From an uncultured Flavobacteriales bacterium (lineage in GTDB: Bacteria > Bacteroidota > Bacteroidia > Flavobacteriales_D > Crocinitomicaceae), in contig CAJXJK010000002.1 in NCBI GenBank assembly GCA_913054135.1, positions 186,001 to 250,000 of the forward strand: a stretch of 64,000 nucleotides of DNA, in the 5' to 3' direction. Both the position numbers and the translations under genes were made by a program. The notes below the pieces were generated by a model that saw nothing but the letters and a program-made list of their open reading frames with translations, was not told the origin of the DNA and made no database searches. How positions within the stretch are numbered: position 1 is the stretch's first letter; each line of letters begins with the position of its first letter. Shown piece after piece: positions 1 through 7,651 of the stretch.

Positions 1-194
1 CCAATAAATCAATTATTGGATCGTCTAACTATATTCCTAACAAGACAAAACTAAGAATAGGAATAACGGCTGGAGCCTCTTGCCCAAACTCGACCATTGA
101 AGAAGTGATCAAGAAATTACTTTCTTTTAAGAATGAAAATGTCGATATTCAAAGCGCTCTTTCAGCATTAAAAAATCGTATTAATGGATTTTAA
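1..194 (+). CDS. ispH: IspH (LytB), 3' end only
   Basis: Only the last 63 codons are visible, read from base 3 to a TAA at 192-194. IspH is the iron-sulphur enzyme that makes isopentenyl and dimethylallyl diphosphate in the last step of the MEP pathway. The piece carries the family's C-terminal signature GITAGASCPNSTIEEVI; the serine of AGAS corresponds to a substrate-contacting serine in characterised IspH. The stop overlaps the start of uvrB by 11 bases, so the two genes are probably translationally coupled. The N-terminal part and cluster ligands lie outside the window. Confidence 0.85.
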   Translation, partial: NKSIIGSSNYIPNKTKLRIGITAGASCPNSTIEEVIKKLLSFKNENVDIQSALSALKNRINGF

Positions 195-2229
195 ACTCGT
201 ATCAGATTACAAACCAACTGGAGACCAACCAGAAGCTATCAGACAATTGGTTGAAGGATTAAATGACGGAACTGAAGCCCAAACTCTGCTAGGAGTAACG
301 GGGTCTGGAAAGACATTTACCATGGCTAATGTGATACAAGAAACAGGACGTCCCACCTTGATATTATCGCACAATAAGACTCTGGCAGCTCAACTTTACG
401 GTGAGTTCAAACAGTTTTTCCCTGAAAATGCAGTTGAGTATTTCGTTTCTTATTACGATTACTATCAGCCCGAAGCGTATCTGCCAACTACCGATACCTT
501 CATTGAGAAAGACATGTCAATCAATGACGAGATTGAAAAGCTTCGTTTAGCCGCGACCTCTTCTCTACTTTCAGGGAGAAGAGATGTGATTATTGTGGCG
601 TCCGTCTCTTGCATTTACGGAATTGGGAATCCGAAAGAATTTGAAGAGAGTATTATTAACGTCAAGAAAGGAATGACGATATCAAGAAATAAGTTCTTAC
701 TAAAATTAGTCGAGAATTTATATTCAAGAAACGATACTGCACCTGAAAGAGGAAACTTTAGAGTTAAAGGAGATACTATAGACATTTATTTGGCCTATGT
801 CGATTATGCCTTGAGGATAATTTTTTGGGGAGATGAAATTGAAGAGATTTATACTTTCGAGCCGCTCAACAACAAGAAGATGGAAACCTTTGAAGACATC
901 AACATCTTCCCAGCAAACATCTTCGTTACTAGTCAGAAGACAATTAATAACGCTTTAGATGAAATCGCCCTTGACCTTGGCAAACATTTGACTATGTTAA
1001 GAGGAGAAGGCAAAGAGATTGAGGCCAAGCGTATTGAAGATAGAGTAAATTACGATTTAGAAATGATTCGGGAACTGGGTTATTGTTCAGGAATTGAGAA
1101 TTATTCAAGATACTTTGATCAAAGAGAGCCAGGATCCAGACCATTCTGCTTGCTTGATTATTTTCCAAATGATTTTGTTTTAATGGTGGATGAAAGTCAC
1201 GTGACAATGCCACAGATTAAGGCAATGTACGGAGGAGATAGATCTAGAAAACAAAACTTGGTTGAGTTTGGATTTAGATTACCAGCTGCTATGGATAACC
1301 GTCCACTCAAATTTGAAGAATTTGGTGAAGTAACTGGCCAAACACTTTACGTTTCGGCAACACCAGCCGATTATGAATTAGAGCAATCAGAAGGTGTTTA
1401 TGTAGAACAGGTAATTAGACCGACAGGTTTGTTAGACCCAATTATTGAAGTACGACCTTCAAAAAATCAAATTGATGATTTGATTGAAGAGATTCATTTG
1501 AGAATTGAAAAGGACGAAAGAGTTTTGGTGACCACCTTAACAAAAAGGATGGCGGAAGAGCTTCAAAAATATTTAGACCGCCTCTCAATCGCCTGCAGAT
1601 ACATTCACTCAGATGTTGATACTATGGAACGTGTTGAGATATTAAGACAATTGAGATTAGGAGAATTTGATGTTTTGATTGGTGTAAACTTATTGAGAGA
1701 AGGGTTGGATTTGCCTGAAGTTTCGTTAGTTGCAATCATTGATGCTGATAAAGAAGGATTTTTGAGATCAGAAAGAGCATTAGTTCAAACCGTAGGTAGA
1801 GCAGCAAGAAACATTAATGGTAGAGTTATTATGTATGCCGATAAGGTAACAGACTCAATGAAGAAGACAATTGACGAAACCAACAGAAGAAGAAAGCTTC
1901 AAGAAGAGTACAACAGAGACAATGGCATCACTCCTACACAAATAAAGAAATCAAAAGAAAGTATTCTTAAGCAAACCAAAGTTGCAGATGGAGATGGAGA
2001 AACTGGAGTTTATCAATTATCTGAAGAAACAGAAGCTGCCATGGCTGCCGATCCGGTAATTGAATACATGAGTAAAGATCAATTGGCAAATGCCATCAAG
2101 AAATACCAAAAAGACATGGAAGCAGCTGCTAAGAAATTAGACTTTGTTGAGGCTGCCAGATTAAGAGATGAAATGTTCTACATGCAGAAGAAGCTGTCGG
2201 CTTTGAATGCAAAGAGCAACATATTATAA
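184..2229 (+). CDS. uvrB: Excinuclease ABC subunit B (UvrB)
   Basis: UvrB is the damage-verifying helicase-like subunit of nucleotide excision repair; it is loaded by UvrA and recruits UvrC. The 681 residues match the usual family length. Visible are Walker A GVTGSGKT at about residues 37-44, the beta-hairpin stretch SYYDYYQPEAYLP that clamps DNA, the Walker B-like VDESHVT near residue 337, motif VSATPADYE, helicase motif VI region QTVGRAARN, and a C-terminal UVR domain (about 640-675) that contacts UvrC. The start is fixed by the conserved FKLVSDYKPTGDQPEAI beginning at residue 3. It overlaps ispH upstream. No odd substitution was noticed. Confidence 0.98.
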   Translation: MDFKLVSDYKPTGDQPEAIRQLVEGLNDGTEAQTLLGVTGSGKTFTMANVIQETGRPTLILSHNKTLAAQLYGEFKQFFPENAVEYFVSYYDYYQPEAYLPTTDTFIEKDMSINDEIEKLRLAATSSLLSGRRDVIIVASVSCIYGIGNPKEFEESIINVKKGMTISRNKFLLKLVENLYSRNDTAPERGNFRVKGDTIDIYLAYVDYALRIIFWGDEIEEIYTFEPLNNKKMETFEDINIFPANIFVTSQKTINNALDEIALDLGKHLTMLRGEGKEIEAKRIEDRVNYDLEMIRELGYCSGIENYSRYFDQREPGSRPFCLLDYFPNDFVLMVDESHVTMPQIKAMYGGDRSRKQNLVEFGFRLPAAMDNRPLKFEEFGEVTGQTLYVSATPADYELEQSEGVYVEQVIRPTGLLDPIIEVRPSKNQIDDLIEEIHLRIEKDERVLVTTLTKRMAEELQKYLDRLSIACRYIHSDVDTMERVEILRQLRLGEFDVLIGVNLLREGLDLPEVSLVAIIDADKEGFLRSERALVQTVGRAARNINGRVIMYADKVTDSMKKTIDETNRRRKLQEEYNRDNGITPTQIKKSKESILKQTKVADGDGETGVYQLSEETEAAMAADPVIEYMSKDQLANAIKKYQKDMEAAAKKLDFVEAARLRDEMFYMQKKLSALNAKSNIL

Positions 2230-2239
2230 AGGAATTGAA

Positions 2240-2635
2240 ATGAACGAGATAAACGAAAAACTTTTAGAACATTGTGATGAGTATGCAACCGACATGCTTA
2301 AAGAAACAGGCGAGTCATACCCATTTGGTGCCTACATTGACACCATTGACAATGTTCATCCTTTAGAAATGGAATTCGACCCTAAGAATATGCCGAAGGT
2401 TGGGGCGGTAATTGAAGGCTTGCAAAAATACTGCAAAGAAGAAATAGCTGCAGAAAGAATGAAAGCCTTTGCTATTTGCTATGAAGCAGATGTTGCCCTA
2501 TCTGAAGAAGAGATACTGACAACAGTTTGTATTGATATTCAAAATGAAGAAGAAGATACTCCCCTATTCTACTTGCCATACACCAAGTCAGAATTGGGAG
2601 TTGGAGTAAAGGAAATGTTTGCAGTGAAGAGATAA
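2240..2635 (+). CDS. Hypothetical acidic cytoplasmic protein
   Basis: A 131-residue acidic protein with no signal peptide or membrane segment; I do not recognise a family. The ATG at 2240 is chosen over an in-frame upstream TTG at 2207 that would overlap uvrB, because an AAAGGAATTGA stretch lies just before it. It starts 10 bases after the uvrB stop on the same strand and is probably co-transcribed with it. The two REP-like elements begin immediately after its stop codon. Confidence 0.75.
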   Translation: MNEINEKLLEHCDEYATDMLKETGESYPFGAYIDTIDNVHPLEMEFDPKNMPKVGAVIEGLQKYCKEEIAAERMKAFAICYEADVALSEEEILTTVCIDIQNEEEDTPLFYLPYTKSELGVGVKEMFAVKR

Positions 2636-2636
2636 T

Positions 2637-2708
2637 ATCCTTCACTTCGACTAAGCTCGGTGAACTCGTAAAGTTTAATTATGGACCCCGAGCGGAACCG
2701 AGGGGCCC
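2637..2708. repeat. REP-like palindrome pair, left copy
   Basis: Two imperfect palindromes of 20 bases, CACTTCGACTAAGCTCGGTG (2643-2662) and CCCCGAGCGGAACCGAGGGG (2686-2705), separated by 23 bases. The second is related to the first in inverted orientation (shared core TCGnCTnnGCTC). The same composite recurs as a direct copy at 3049-3131, with 11 extra bases between the palindromes there. The arrangement resembles a bacterial interspersed mosaic element made of two inverted REPs. It begins 2 bases after the stop of the upstream gene. Confidence 0.8.
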
Positions 2709-2713
2709 ATGAG

Positions 2714-3028
2714 TTATAACTTATAGTTATTATGATGTGTTTCATTTATGCATTCAGAAAGGAGATGAAGCTCATCCAAATCTCCTCGCACTAGAGCCCA
2801 TTTCTTTCTCTGACTCCATCCTTGAATCTGCTTTTCTCGCTTAAAGGCCATTGCGATATGTGAATACTCTTCTGTATAAAGCAATTGAATAGGCCTATAT
2901 TTTTTGGTATAGTTTGCACCCAAACCTTCTAAATGTTCAGAGATTCGTCTAGCCAAATCTATAGTGCTTCCTGTATATAATGTGTCATTATTACAAAGCA
3001 AAATATATACGAACCCTCTCTTATCCAT
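2714..3028 (-). CDS. GIY-YIG family nuclease, small stand-alone form
   Basis: A 104-residue single-domain protein of the UvrC/Slx1-like GIY-YIG superfamily. The signature VYILLCNNDTLYTGST occupies residues 7-22, here VYI...YTG. It is followed by the conserved arginine in DLARRISEH and a downstream KREKQIQGWSQRKKWALV segment typical of the small UPF0213-like group. There is no DNA-binding extension. Both flanks are REP-like palindrome pairs: one ends 5 bases after its stop, the other begins 20 bases before its start. This suggests the gene belongs to the repeat unit, not to the uvrB cluster, despite the shared fold with UvrC. Natural substrates of this subgroup are poorly known. Confidence 0.92.
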   Translation of the reverse strand: MDKRGFVYILLCNNDTLYTGSTIDLARRISEHLEGLGANYTKKYRPIQLLYTEEYSHIAMAFKREKQIQGWSQRKKWALVRGDLDELHLLSECINETHHNNYKL

Positions 3029-3048
3029 AGGTTAAATGTAATTCTTTC

Positions 3049-3131
3049 ATCCTTCACTTCGACTACGCTCAGTGAACTCGTAAAGCTTAATCATGCCCCA
3101 AGAATGGACCCCGAGCGGAGCCGAGGGGCCC
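3049..3131. repeat. REP-like palindrome pair, right copy
   Basis: Palindromes CACTTCGACTACGCTCAGTG (3055-3074) and CCCCGAGCGGAGCCGAGGGG (3109-3128). The first and the reverse complement of the second agree at 14 of 20 positions. At two paired positions (2/19 and 4/17) A-T pairs are replaced by C-G pairs, so base pairing is preserved. An internal TC/TC mismatch is kept in both, as is typical of REP stems. The element sits just upstream of the GIY-YIG gene and could also form its mRNA leader. Confidence 0.8.
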
Positions 3132-3242
3132 TCAGCCCAAAGGAAAGTGCACTGACCGCAGCCCGATCAACTTTTATCCAACATAAAAATAGGTTACCTT
3201 TTAAAACATCAGACATAAAGCATGTGAACAAATACAAATCAC

Positions 3243-4190
3243 ATGAAAACAACTTTATCTCTCTTCTTTTGCTTTTTAGCAATCAACTCAGGTTTTGCTC
3301 AGCAAGACAAACAATTCACTCATTTTGCTTTTGACAAGATGTCATTCAACCCGGCGGCAACTGGTTTCAAAGGAGTTTGCGGAACATTTATCTATAGAAA
3401 TCAATGGGACAGAGTGCAAGACGCTCCCAACACTTCATTACTTAATTTACAAGGCAATCTACAAGAAATAAATACAGGCATTGGAATTTCATTAGCCAAT
3501 GATGCCATAGGATTTCAAAGAAACAACTCGGCAATCATCAATGGAGCTTATCATTGGAATACTGGTTATGGAATATTATCGGGTGGTATTGGTATTGGCA
3601 TTATTAATGTCGGTTTCTCTCTTGATTGGATTCCACCTCAAACTTTCCAAGACCCACTTCTCCCAGACCCAATTTCTGGAACAGCTTTTGACCTCAATGC
3701 AGGCTTGATGTGGCATGGGAAAGATTATCCTTACTATGTGGGAGTATCATCAACTCACCTAGCACCTCAAACTTTAGACAATATCAACTTTTCGGTTGCC
3801 AGACATTATTATGTTTTAGCAGGATACGACTTCAGAGTAGGCACTTATAGACAGATTGACATTCAACCAAGCTTCCTTTTAAAAGCAGATGGCGCAACTG
3901 CTGTTTTCGACCTCAACGTCAATGCCAACATTTGGCTGAACTCTTACTCCTATGCATGGGGAGGATTCACCTACAGGCTAAAAGACGCAATTGCCTTAAG
4001 TGCGGGGTGGGCTTTTGCCCCAAAACAACTTCCCAATGTTAGCATGATGAAGATCGGATATTCATTTGATATTATGACAAACCCACTCAAAACTTATGGT
4101 AAGGGAACACATGAGTTAATGCTGAACTTCTGCATTTTCCCTCCTAAAAAACCAATTACAAGATTTGGGAATCCGCATATATTGCAGTAA
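3243..4190 (+). CDS. PorP/SprF family outer-membrane protein
   Basis: A 315-residue protein with a signal peptide (about residues 1-19, cleavage after SGFAQ). The family hallmark DKMSFNPAATGFKGVCG near the N-terminus is followed by alternating beta strands ending in HELMLNFCIF. PorP/SprF proteins are outer-membrane barrels; some partner with T9SS substrates such as adhesins, others are orphans. No adhesin gene is adjacent, so the partner is unknown. The intact region SSTHLAPQTL near residue 178 is useful for comparison, because the second PorP-like locus at 56985-57884 has a stop codon at the equivalent place. It ends at a strong bidirectional terminator. Confidence 0.88.
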   Translation: MKTTLSLFFCFLAINSGFAQQDKQFTHFAFDKMSFNPAATGFKGVCGTFIYRNQWDRVQDAPNTSLLNLQGNLQEINTGIGISLANDAIGFQRNNSAIINGAYHWNTGYGILSGGIGIGIINVGFSLDWIPPQTFQDPLLPDPISGTAFDLNAGLMWHGKDYPYYVGVSSTHLAPQTLDNINFSVARHYYVLAGYDFRVGTYRQIDIQPSFLLKADGATAVFDLNVNANIWLNSYSYAWGGFTYRLKDAIALSAGWAFAPKQLPNVSMMKIGYSFDIMTNPLKTYGKGTHELMLNFCIFPPKKPITRFGNPHILQ

Positions 4191-4213
4191 AGTCTCCATC
4201 TTTAAAAAATCTC

Positions 4214-4258
4214 AAAGCTGCACAATAAGACTTCATTTGTGCAGCTTTTGTTGTTTAA
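4214..4258. terminator. Bidirectional rho-independent terminator
   Basis: A perfect 12-bp stem, AAAGCTGCACAA (4214-4225) with TTGTGCAGCTTT (4237-4248), 11-base loop, A-rich on the left and TTTTGTTGTTT on the right. It lies between two convergent genes and can serve both; the right side runs over the stop codon of the minus-strand gene. Confidence 0.85.
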
Positions 4259-5397
4259 AAATCCTCACATCTAAATACGGCTAGCGGTCCTTCTTTAAAG
4301 CCTCTATCAAACTCAGTGAATATGTAAATTTCTGGGCTAGCTTCAGTTTCACAGAAATGACTAGCCACTTTTTTAAACACTCTAGTTTCGGGATAGAACG
4401 GAATATTGAGTTCATCCAATGTCCATTCATTTAAGCTAATCATTACGCCATTATTGAGACCTTCAGGGGCCCAGCAATATGGCGCCAAGCTAGGATCAAC
4501 CTTATGGGCATTCGCATTATCAACACAGATATAGAAAAGATGTGTCTTCCCTGAGAATAATTTAAACGAGAGATAATTATCCCAATTATTGAAGAGAGAT
4601 AAAGCAGGCATTAGAATGAACAACATGATGGCTTTGAAATTCAAGAATCTAATTAGGTTTGGTTGCCCATTCCAAAGCTTTAAAGGTTCAGAGTTTTTAT
4701 AAAACAATACTCCCGTAAAAAGAACCATGGCAATATTCCAAGGATAGAGAATAGTATTACTGTCAATACTTACCAAGAAGACAAGGATAAAAAGATGAGT
4801 TATTACAACTCCTATAACTCCCAATAATCTTGTTTTTGGAAAGATGAGTAGAATGGCAACAGCTAACTCAACAAGAGGAATGCTATACCCCATCCAACCT
4901 AAGTTTTGAATGGTCTCGGCACTCTCGAAGCCAAACATATCCATTAAAATTGTGAGGTAGGTGTTATCAATGAATTCAGCACTAAACTTGTGAATTCCTC
5001 CCCATAAGTAAACCCCAATTATCAGTATCTGAAAGTAGGTGACAAGCTTCTCTTTGTCTAACTTAAAGGCAAAAGGAACCAACATTAAAAAGTACATATA
5101 GGCCCATGGCTGCCATCTCATCTGATCTTGTAAAAACAGTAAGAGGAACACAGCAATCAACAAGACGAAGATTATTCTACGTTTAAAAATCATTCCTCCA
5201 GCAAGCAAGAGCAGAGCCATACCAACAACAATCACATCTACTACAACAGGAGATTCTGGAACTAAATCTGAAACAGGGCATAGCGGAAATGTTCTATCGG
5301 TGATCCATAAATTGAAAGACATGACGATTCCAATAAATAAAAAGAAAGAAGTCAAAACCCGAATAGATCGGACACGGTTGTCAAGCAATTGTTTCAT
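4255..5397 (-). CDS. Multi-pass membrane protein, HTTM/DoxX-like
   Basis: A 380-residue protein with about nine hydrophobic segments in the first 280 residues and a soluble C-terminal tail of about 100 residues. The segment GVYLWGGIHKFSAEFIDNTY resembles the corresponding helix of the HTTM (vitamin K-dependent carboxylase-like) and DoxX superfamilies. I cannot see catalytic residues that would support carboxylase activity. The tail (from about residue 285) carries several Cys and acidic residues and no recognised motif. It converges with the PorP-like gene at a shared terminator and is not in an obvious operon. Function is not assigned. Confidence 0.7.
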   Translation of the reverse strand: MKQLLDNRVRSIRVLTSFFLFIGIVMSFNLWITDRTFPLCPVSDLVPESPVVVDVIVVGMALLLLAGGMIFKRRIIFVLLIAVFLLLFLQDQMRWQPWAYMYFLMLVPFAFKLDKEKLVTYFQILIIGVYLWGGIHKFSAEFIDNTYLTILMDMFGFESAETIQNLGWMGYSIPLVELAVAILLIFPKTRLLGVIGVVITHLFILVFLVSIDSNTILYPWNIAMVLFTGVLFYKNSEPLKLWNGQPNLIRFLNFKAIMLFILMPALSLFNNWDNYLSFKLFSGKTHLFYICVDNANAHKVDPSLAPYCWAPEGLNNGVMISLNEWTLDELNIPFYPETRVFKKVASHFCETEASPEIYIFTEFDRGFKEGPLAVFRCEDF

Positions 5398-5483
5398 ATC
5401 GAAGTCATGAAAATACGAGAATAATTAAGAAAGTCTACCGGTTTCTTCAATCTTACTATCTTTAAGCATCAACACAAAGACCA

Positions 5484-6023
5484 ATGCTAAAAACAATCCT
5501 TAAGGCCAAACTAAATAAAGACTACGAGAAAATCATTGTAGCCAGAATCAATGAAATTGCAAAAGAACGAAAGTCGGTAGCAACTGTACCTGGCAGCCAT
5601 TACAACCTTTATTTACAGGCAACAAGTTTGAACGGATTCAATTATTTGGCATTTACTATCGTTTGTTCTGAAGAAATGAAATCAGTAAGCGGTTGTACAC
5701 TTACATTCAAAACTCAGGATAACGAATATGTTTTAAAATCTGAATCTGACAATATTGACAGTGATTATTCTCACAAGAGTTCAATTGGCGTAACCTTGGT
5801 TGACACAGATCTATTAAATGATTTTGAAGCCTTTGTAAAGGCAAATAAATTCAATGAAATAAAGATTGACAGTAAGGTAGGTCAAGTATTTAAGAAAGAT
5901 GTGACTTTCAGTTTTACAGAAGTTAACATGGATGCTTTCAGGAATTCAATGATTCCGAAAGAAGCTGAATCTACAGGTGATTTGACGAACCCTGTTGGAA
6001 GTGGATCGAGCACAGGTTTGTAA
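5484..6023 (+). CDS. Hypothetical cytoplasmic protein
   Basis: A 179-residue protein with no signal peptide or membrane segment. The N-terminal 35 residues are basic and helical (KLNKDYEKIIVARINEIAKERK); the rest looks beta-rich and ends in a low-complexity GSGSSTGL tail. I do not recognise a family. It precedes the STAS-like and histidine kinase genes on the same strand with a 39-base gap, so it may belong to that signalling cluster. A near-consensus -7 box TATCTTTA lies about 27 bases upstream of the start. Confidence 0.7.
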   Translation: MLKTILKAKLNKDYEKIIVARINEIAKERKSVATVPGSHYNLYLQATSLNGFNYLAFTIVCSEEMKSVSGCTLTFKTQDNEYVLKSESDNIDSDYSHKSSIGVTLVDTDLLNDFEAFVKANKFNEIKIDSKVGQVFKKDVTFSFTEVNMDAFRNSMIPKEAESTGDLTNPVGSGSSTGL

Positions 6024-6062
6024 ACAATTAAACTCTTTTGCTTAAATTTATAAGAGAACAAT

Positions 6063-6440
6063 ATGGTAGACCCTAAAGACCACATATACATTGCAGATTC
6101 TGAAAAGTTGATTATTGTTTACAGAGAAGCTGACAAGCCAAACACTGAACAAGTGATTAGTTTTTTTGATTACGTCAATGAGCTAGCTCAAGGTCGCGAA
6201 TTTGATATGATCCTGAATTTATCAAAGGCGTCTCCCCCATCTTCAGCAGTAAGGCATGAATTCAAAAAAGGCTTTAAAGGCTTAGATAGATTTGTGAAGT
6301 CGTACACCATCTTTTTCGGTAAAAACTTCTTACTCAAAATTACAGCCAAATTTGTTGGCTCATCTATCGGCTTAGAAAATTACTCGAGCTGTAATTCAAT
6401 TGAACAGGCAATTGAAGATCTATCAAAGAATGGAGAGTAA
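6063..6440 (+). CDS. STAS/SpoIIAA-like protein
   Basis: A 125-residue soluble protein with the alternating pattern of the SpoIIAA-like/STAS fold: a strand (KLIIVYREA), a helix (TEQVISFFDYVNELAQ), a strand (FDMILNLSKA), a helix (SAVRHEFKKGFKGLD), a strand (SYTIFFGKNF), and a final helix (SIEQAIEDLSK). Such proteins bind lipids or take part in phospho-signalling. Its stop overlaps the start of the PAS kinase gene by 11 bases, so the two are probably made together. The family assignment rests on pattern and length and is moderate; no phosphorylatable serine motif stands out. Confidence 0.6.
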   Translation: MVDPKDHIYIADSEKLIIVYREADKPNTEQVISFFDYVNELAQGREFDMILNLSKASPPSSAVRHEFKKGFKGLDRFVKSYTIFFGKNFLLKITAKFVGSSIGLENYSSCNSIEQAIEDLSKNGE

Positions 6441-7647
6441 TGAATTAGTCAAACATTTAGCTTCTGTATTAGGAGACCACTTTAGCCTCACACTTGAGGA
6501 TATTGAAAAGGAAGAAACTGAAGCAGATAAAGAAATTGTTTACGGATTAATTTGTCTTCATGACGATTTAAAATATTACAAAAGCAAGAGTGACCATCTT
6601 CTAGAGAACATGAAGAACACTCTATTCAGCTCTGCAGCTATCACGATTACAGGTAAGAGTGGAGTAATTAAAGAGGTGAACGACTCATTCGCTTTACTTT
6701 CAGGATATTCAAAAAAAGAGTTATTTGGTAAGAACCTTGGACTCATTGATTCACCGAATAATCAGAATCCCCATTATCAAAATATGAGGTCTGATTTAAA
6801 CTCTGGTAAAACTTGGAGAGGCGAAATATGTTGTCTTACGAAAAGTGGTGAGACCTTTTGGCTAAGCACTCACATTTTCCCAATCAAAAATGAAGAAGGA
6901 AATGTTTACGAATTTTGGTCGGTTAGCACAGATATTTCGGAAAGAAAGCAAATTGAAATTGATTTTATCAATAAGAATAAAGAGTTAGAACAATTCACTT
7001 ATATGCTGTCACATGATTTAAAGGCGCCGGGAAGACAAATAAATTCTATTATTGAATTCATTCAAGCCGATTATGGTGATACCTTTGATGAAGATTGCAT
7101 GCACATGTTCTCATTATTGAAAACGAGCGCACTCAAACTCAATAATCTAGTTGACGGAATCTTAGAATACTCAAGAGCAGAGCACGACAACTCATTTGAT
7201 AACAAGATAGATCTCCATGAGGTTGTTGACCATTATGTCAAGACAACATCTATACCTGAAAACATTAGCATAAAATATAATGACGACCTTCCTGTAGTAA
7301 CTGGTAACAGTGTCAAAATGGATCAAATCATTGATAACCTCCTTGGAAATTCAATAAAATATATGCACAAGGAAAAAGGTGAAATAATTATTCGTTCTAG
7401 TTCTACAGCCGAAGGATTGCATCTCATTGAAATCAGTGATAACGGGATTGGTATAGGTGAAAAACATCTAGAAAAGATTTTTGAAATGTTCTATACAGCA
7501 CATGGCACTGTTCGTAAAGACAGCACAGGTATTGGGCTAGCCGTGATTAAAAAAATCATTGAATCTTATGGTGGCGAAATTGGCTGTAAATCAAAGCTTG
7601 GTGAGGGTTCAACTTTCTGGTTTACATGGCCCAAGGCAGCTGCTTAA
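6430..7647 (+). CDS. PAS domain sensor histidine kinase
   Basis: A 405-residue cytoplasmic kinase. An N-terminal helical region (1-65) is followed by a PAS domain (about 65-165, ending in the PAC-like WSVSTDISERKQ), a HisKA-type dimerisation helix with phospho-acceptor H195 in YMLSHDLKAP, and a HATPase domain with N box DNLLGNSIKYM, G1 box ISDNGIGIG, F box KIFEMFYTAH and G2 box STGIGLAVIKKI. There is no membrane segment, so it senses an internal cue or works through a partner. ATG 6430 is preferred because it gives the compact overlap with the STAS-like gene; an in-frame ATG at 6400 would add 10 residues. No response regulator is adjacent. The stop lies 4 bases from the convergent helicase gene. 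Confidence 0.9.
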   Translation: MESNELVKHLASVLGDHFSLTLEDIEKEETEADKEIVYGLICLHDDLKYYKSKSDHLLENMKNTLFSSAAITITGKSGVIKEVNDSFALLSGYSKKELFGKNLGLIDSPNNQNPHYQNMRSDLNSGKTWRGEICCLTKSGETFWLSTHIFPIKNEEGNVYEFWSVSTDISERKQIEIDFINKNKELEQFTYMLSHDLKAPGRQINSIIEFIQADYGDTFDEDCMHMFSLLKTSALKLNNLVDGILEYSRAEHDNSFDNKIDLHEVVDHYVKTTSIPENISIKYNDDLPVVTGNSVKMDQIIDNLLGNSIKYMHKEKGEIIIRSSSTAEGLHLIEISDNGIGIGEKHLEKIFEMFYTAHGTVRKDSTGIGLAVIKKIIESYGGEIGCKSKLGEGSTFWFTWPKAAA

Positions 7648-7651
7648 TGCT

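Larger units (their letters stand above)
2637..3131. mobile_element. Candidate REP-flanked GIY-YIG element
   Basis: A compact unit of about 495 bases: a REP-like palindrome pair, 5 bases, the GIY-YIG gene, 20 bases, and a second palindrome pair in the same orientation. Almost nothing in it is neither gene nor repeat. The layout parallels REP-associated tyrosine transposase (RAYT) loci, with a different nuclease family. That the unit moves is inference; no target-site duplication was identified and no second gene copy is in the window. Confidence 0.4.

Noticed and set aside
992-1213. Minus-strand open frame inside uvrB
   Set aside because: Lies wholly within a well-conserved gene and has no recognisable product.
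2240-3028. Treating the GIY-YIG protein as a UvrC-related repair partner of UvrB
   Set aside because: It is on the opposite strand, separated by REP-like repeats, and lacks UvrC's other domains.
3104-3334. Plus-strand open frame across the right REP-like element and the PorP start
   Set aside because: It overlaps the repeat and the signal-peptide region of a real gene in another frame; no support.
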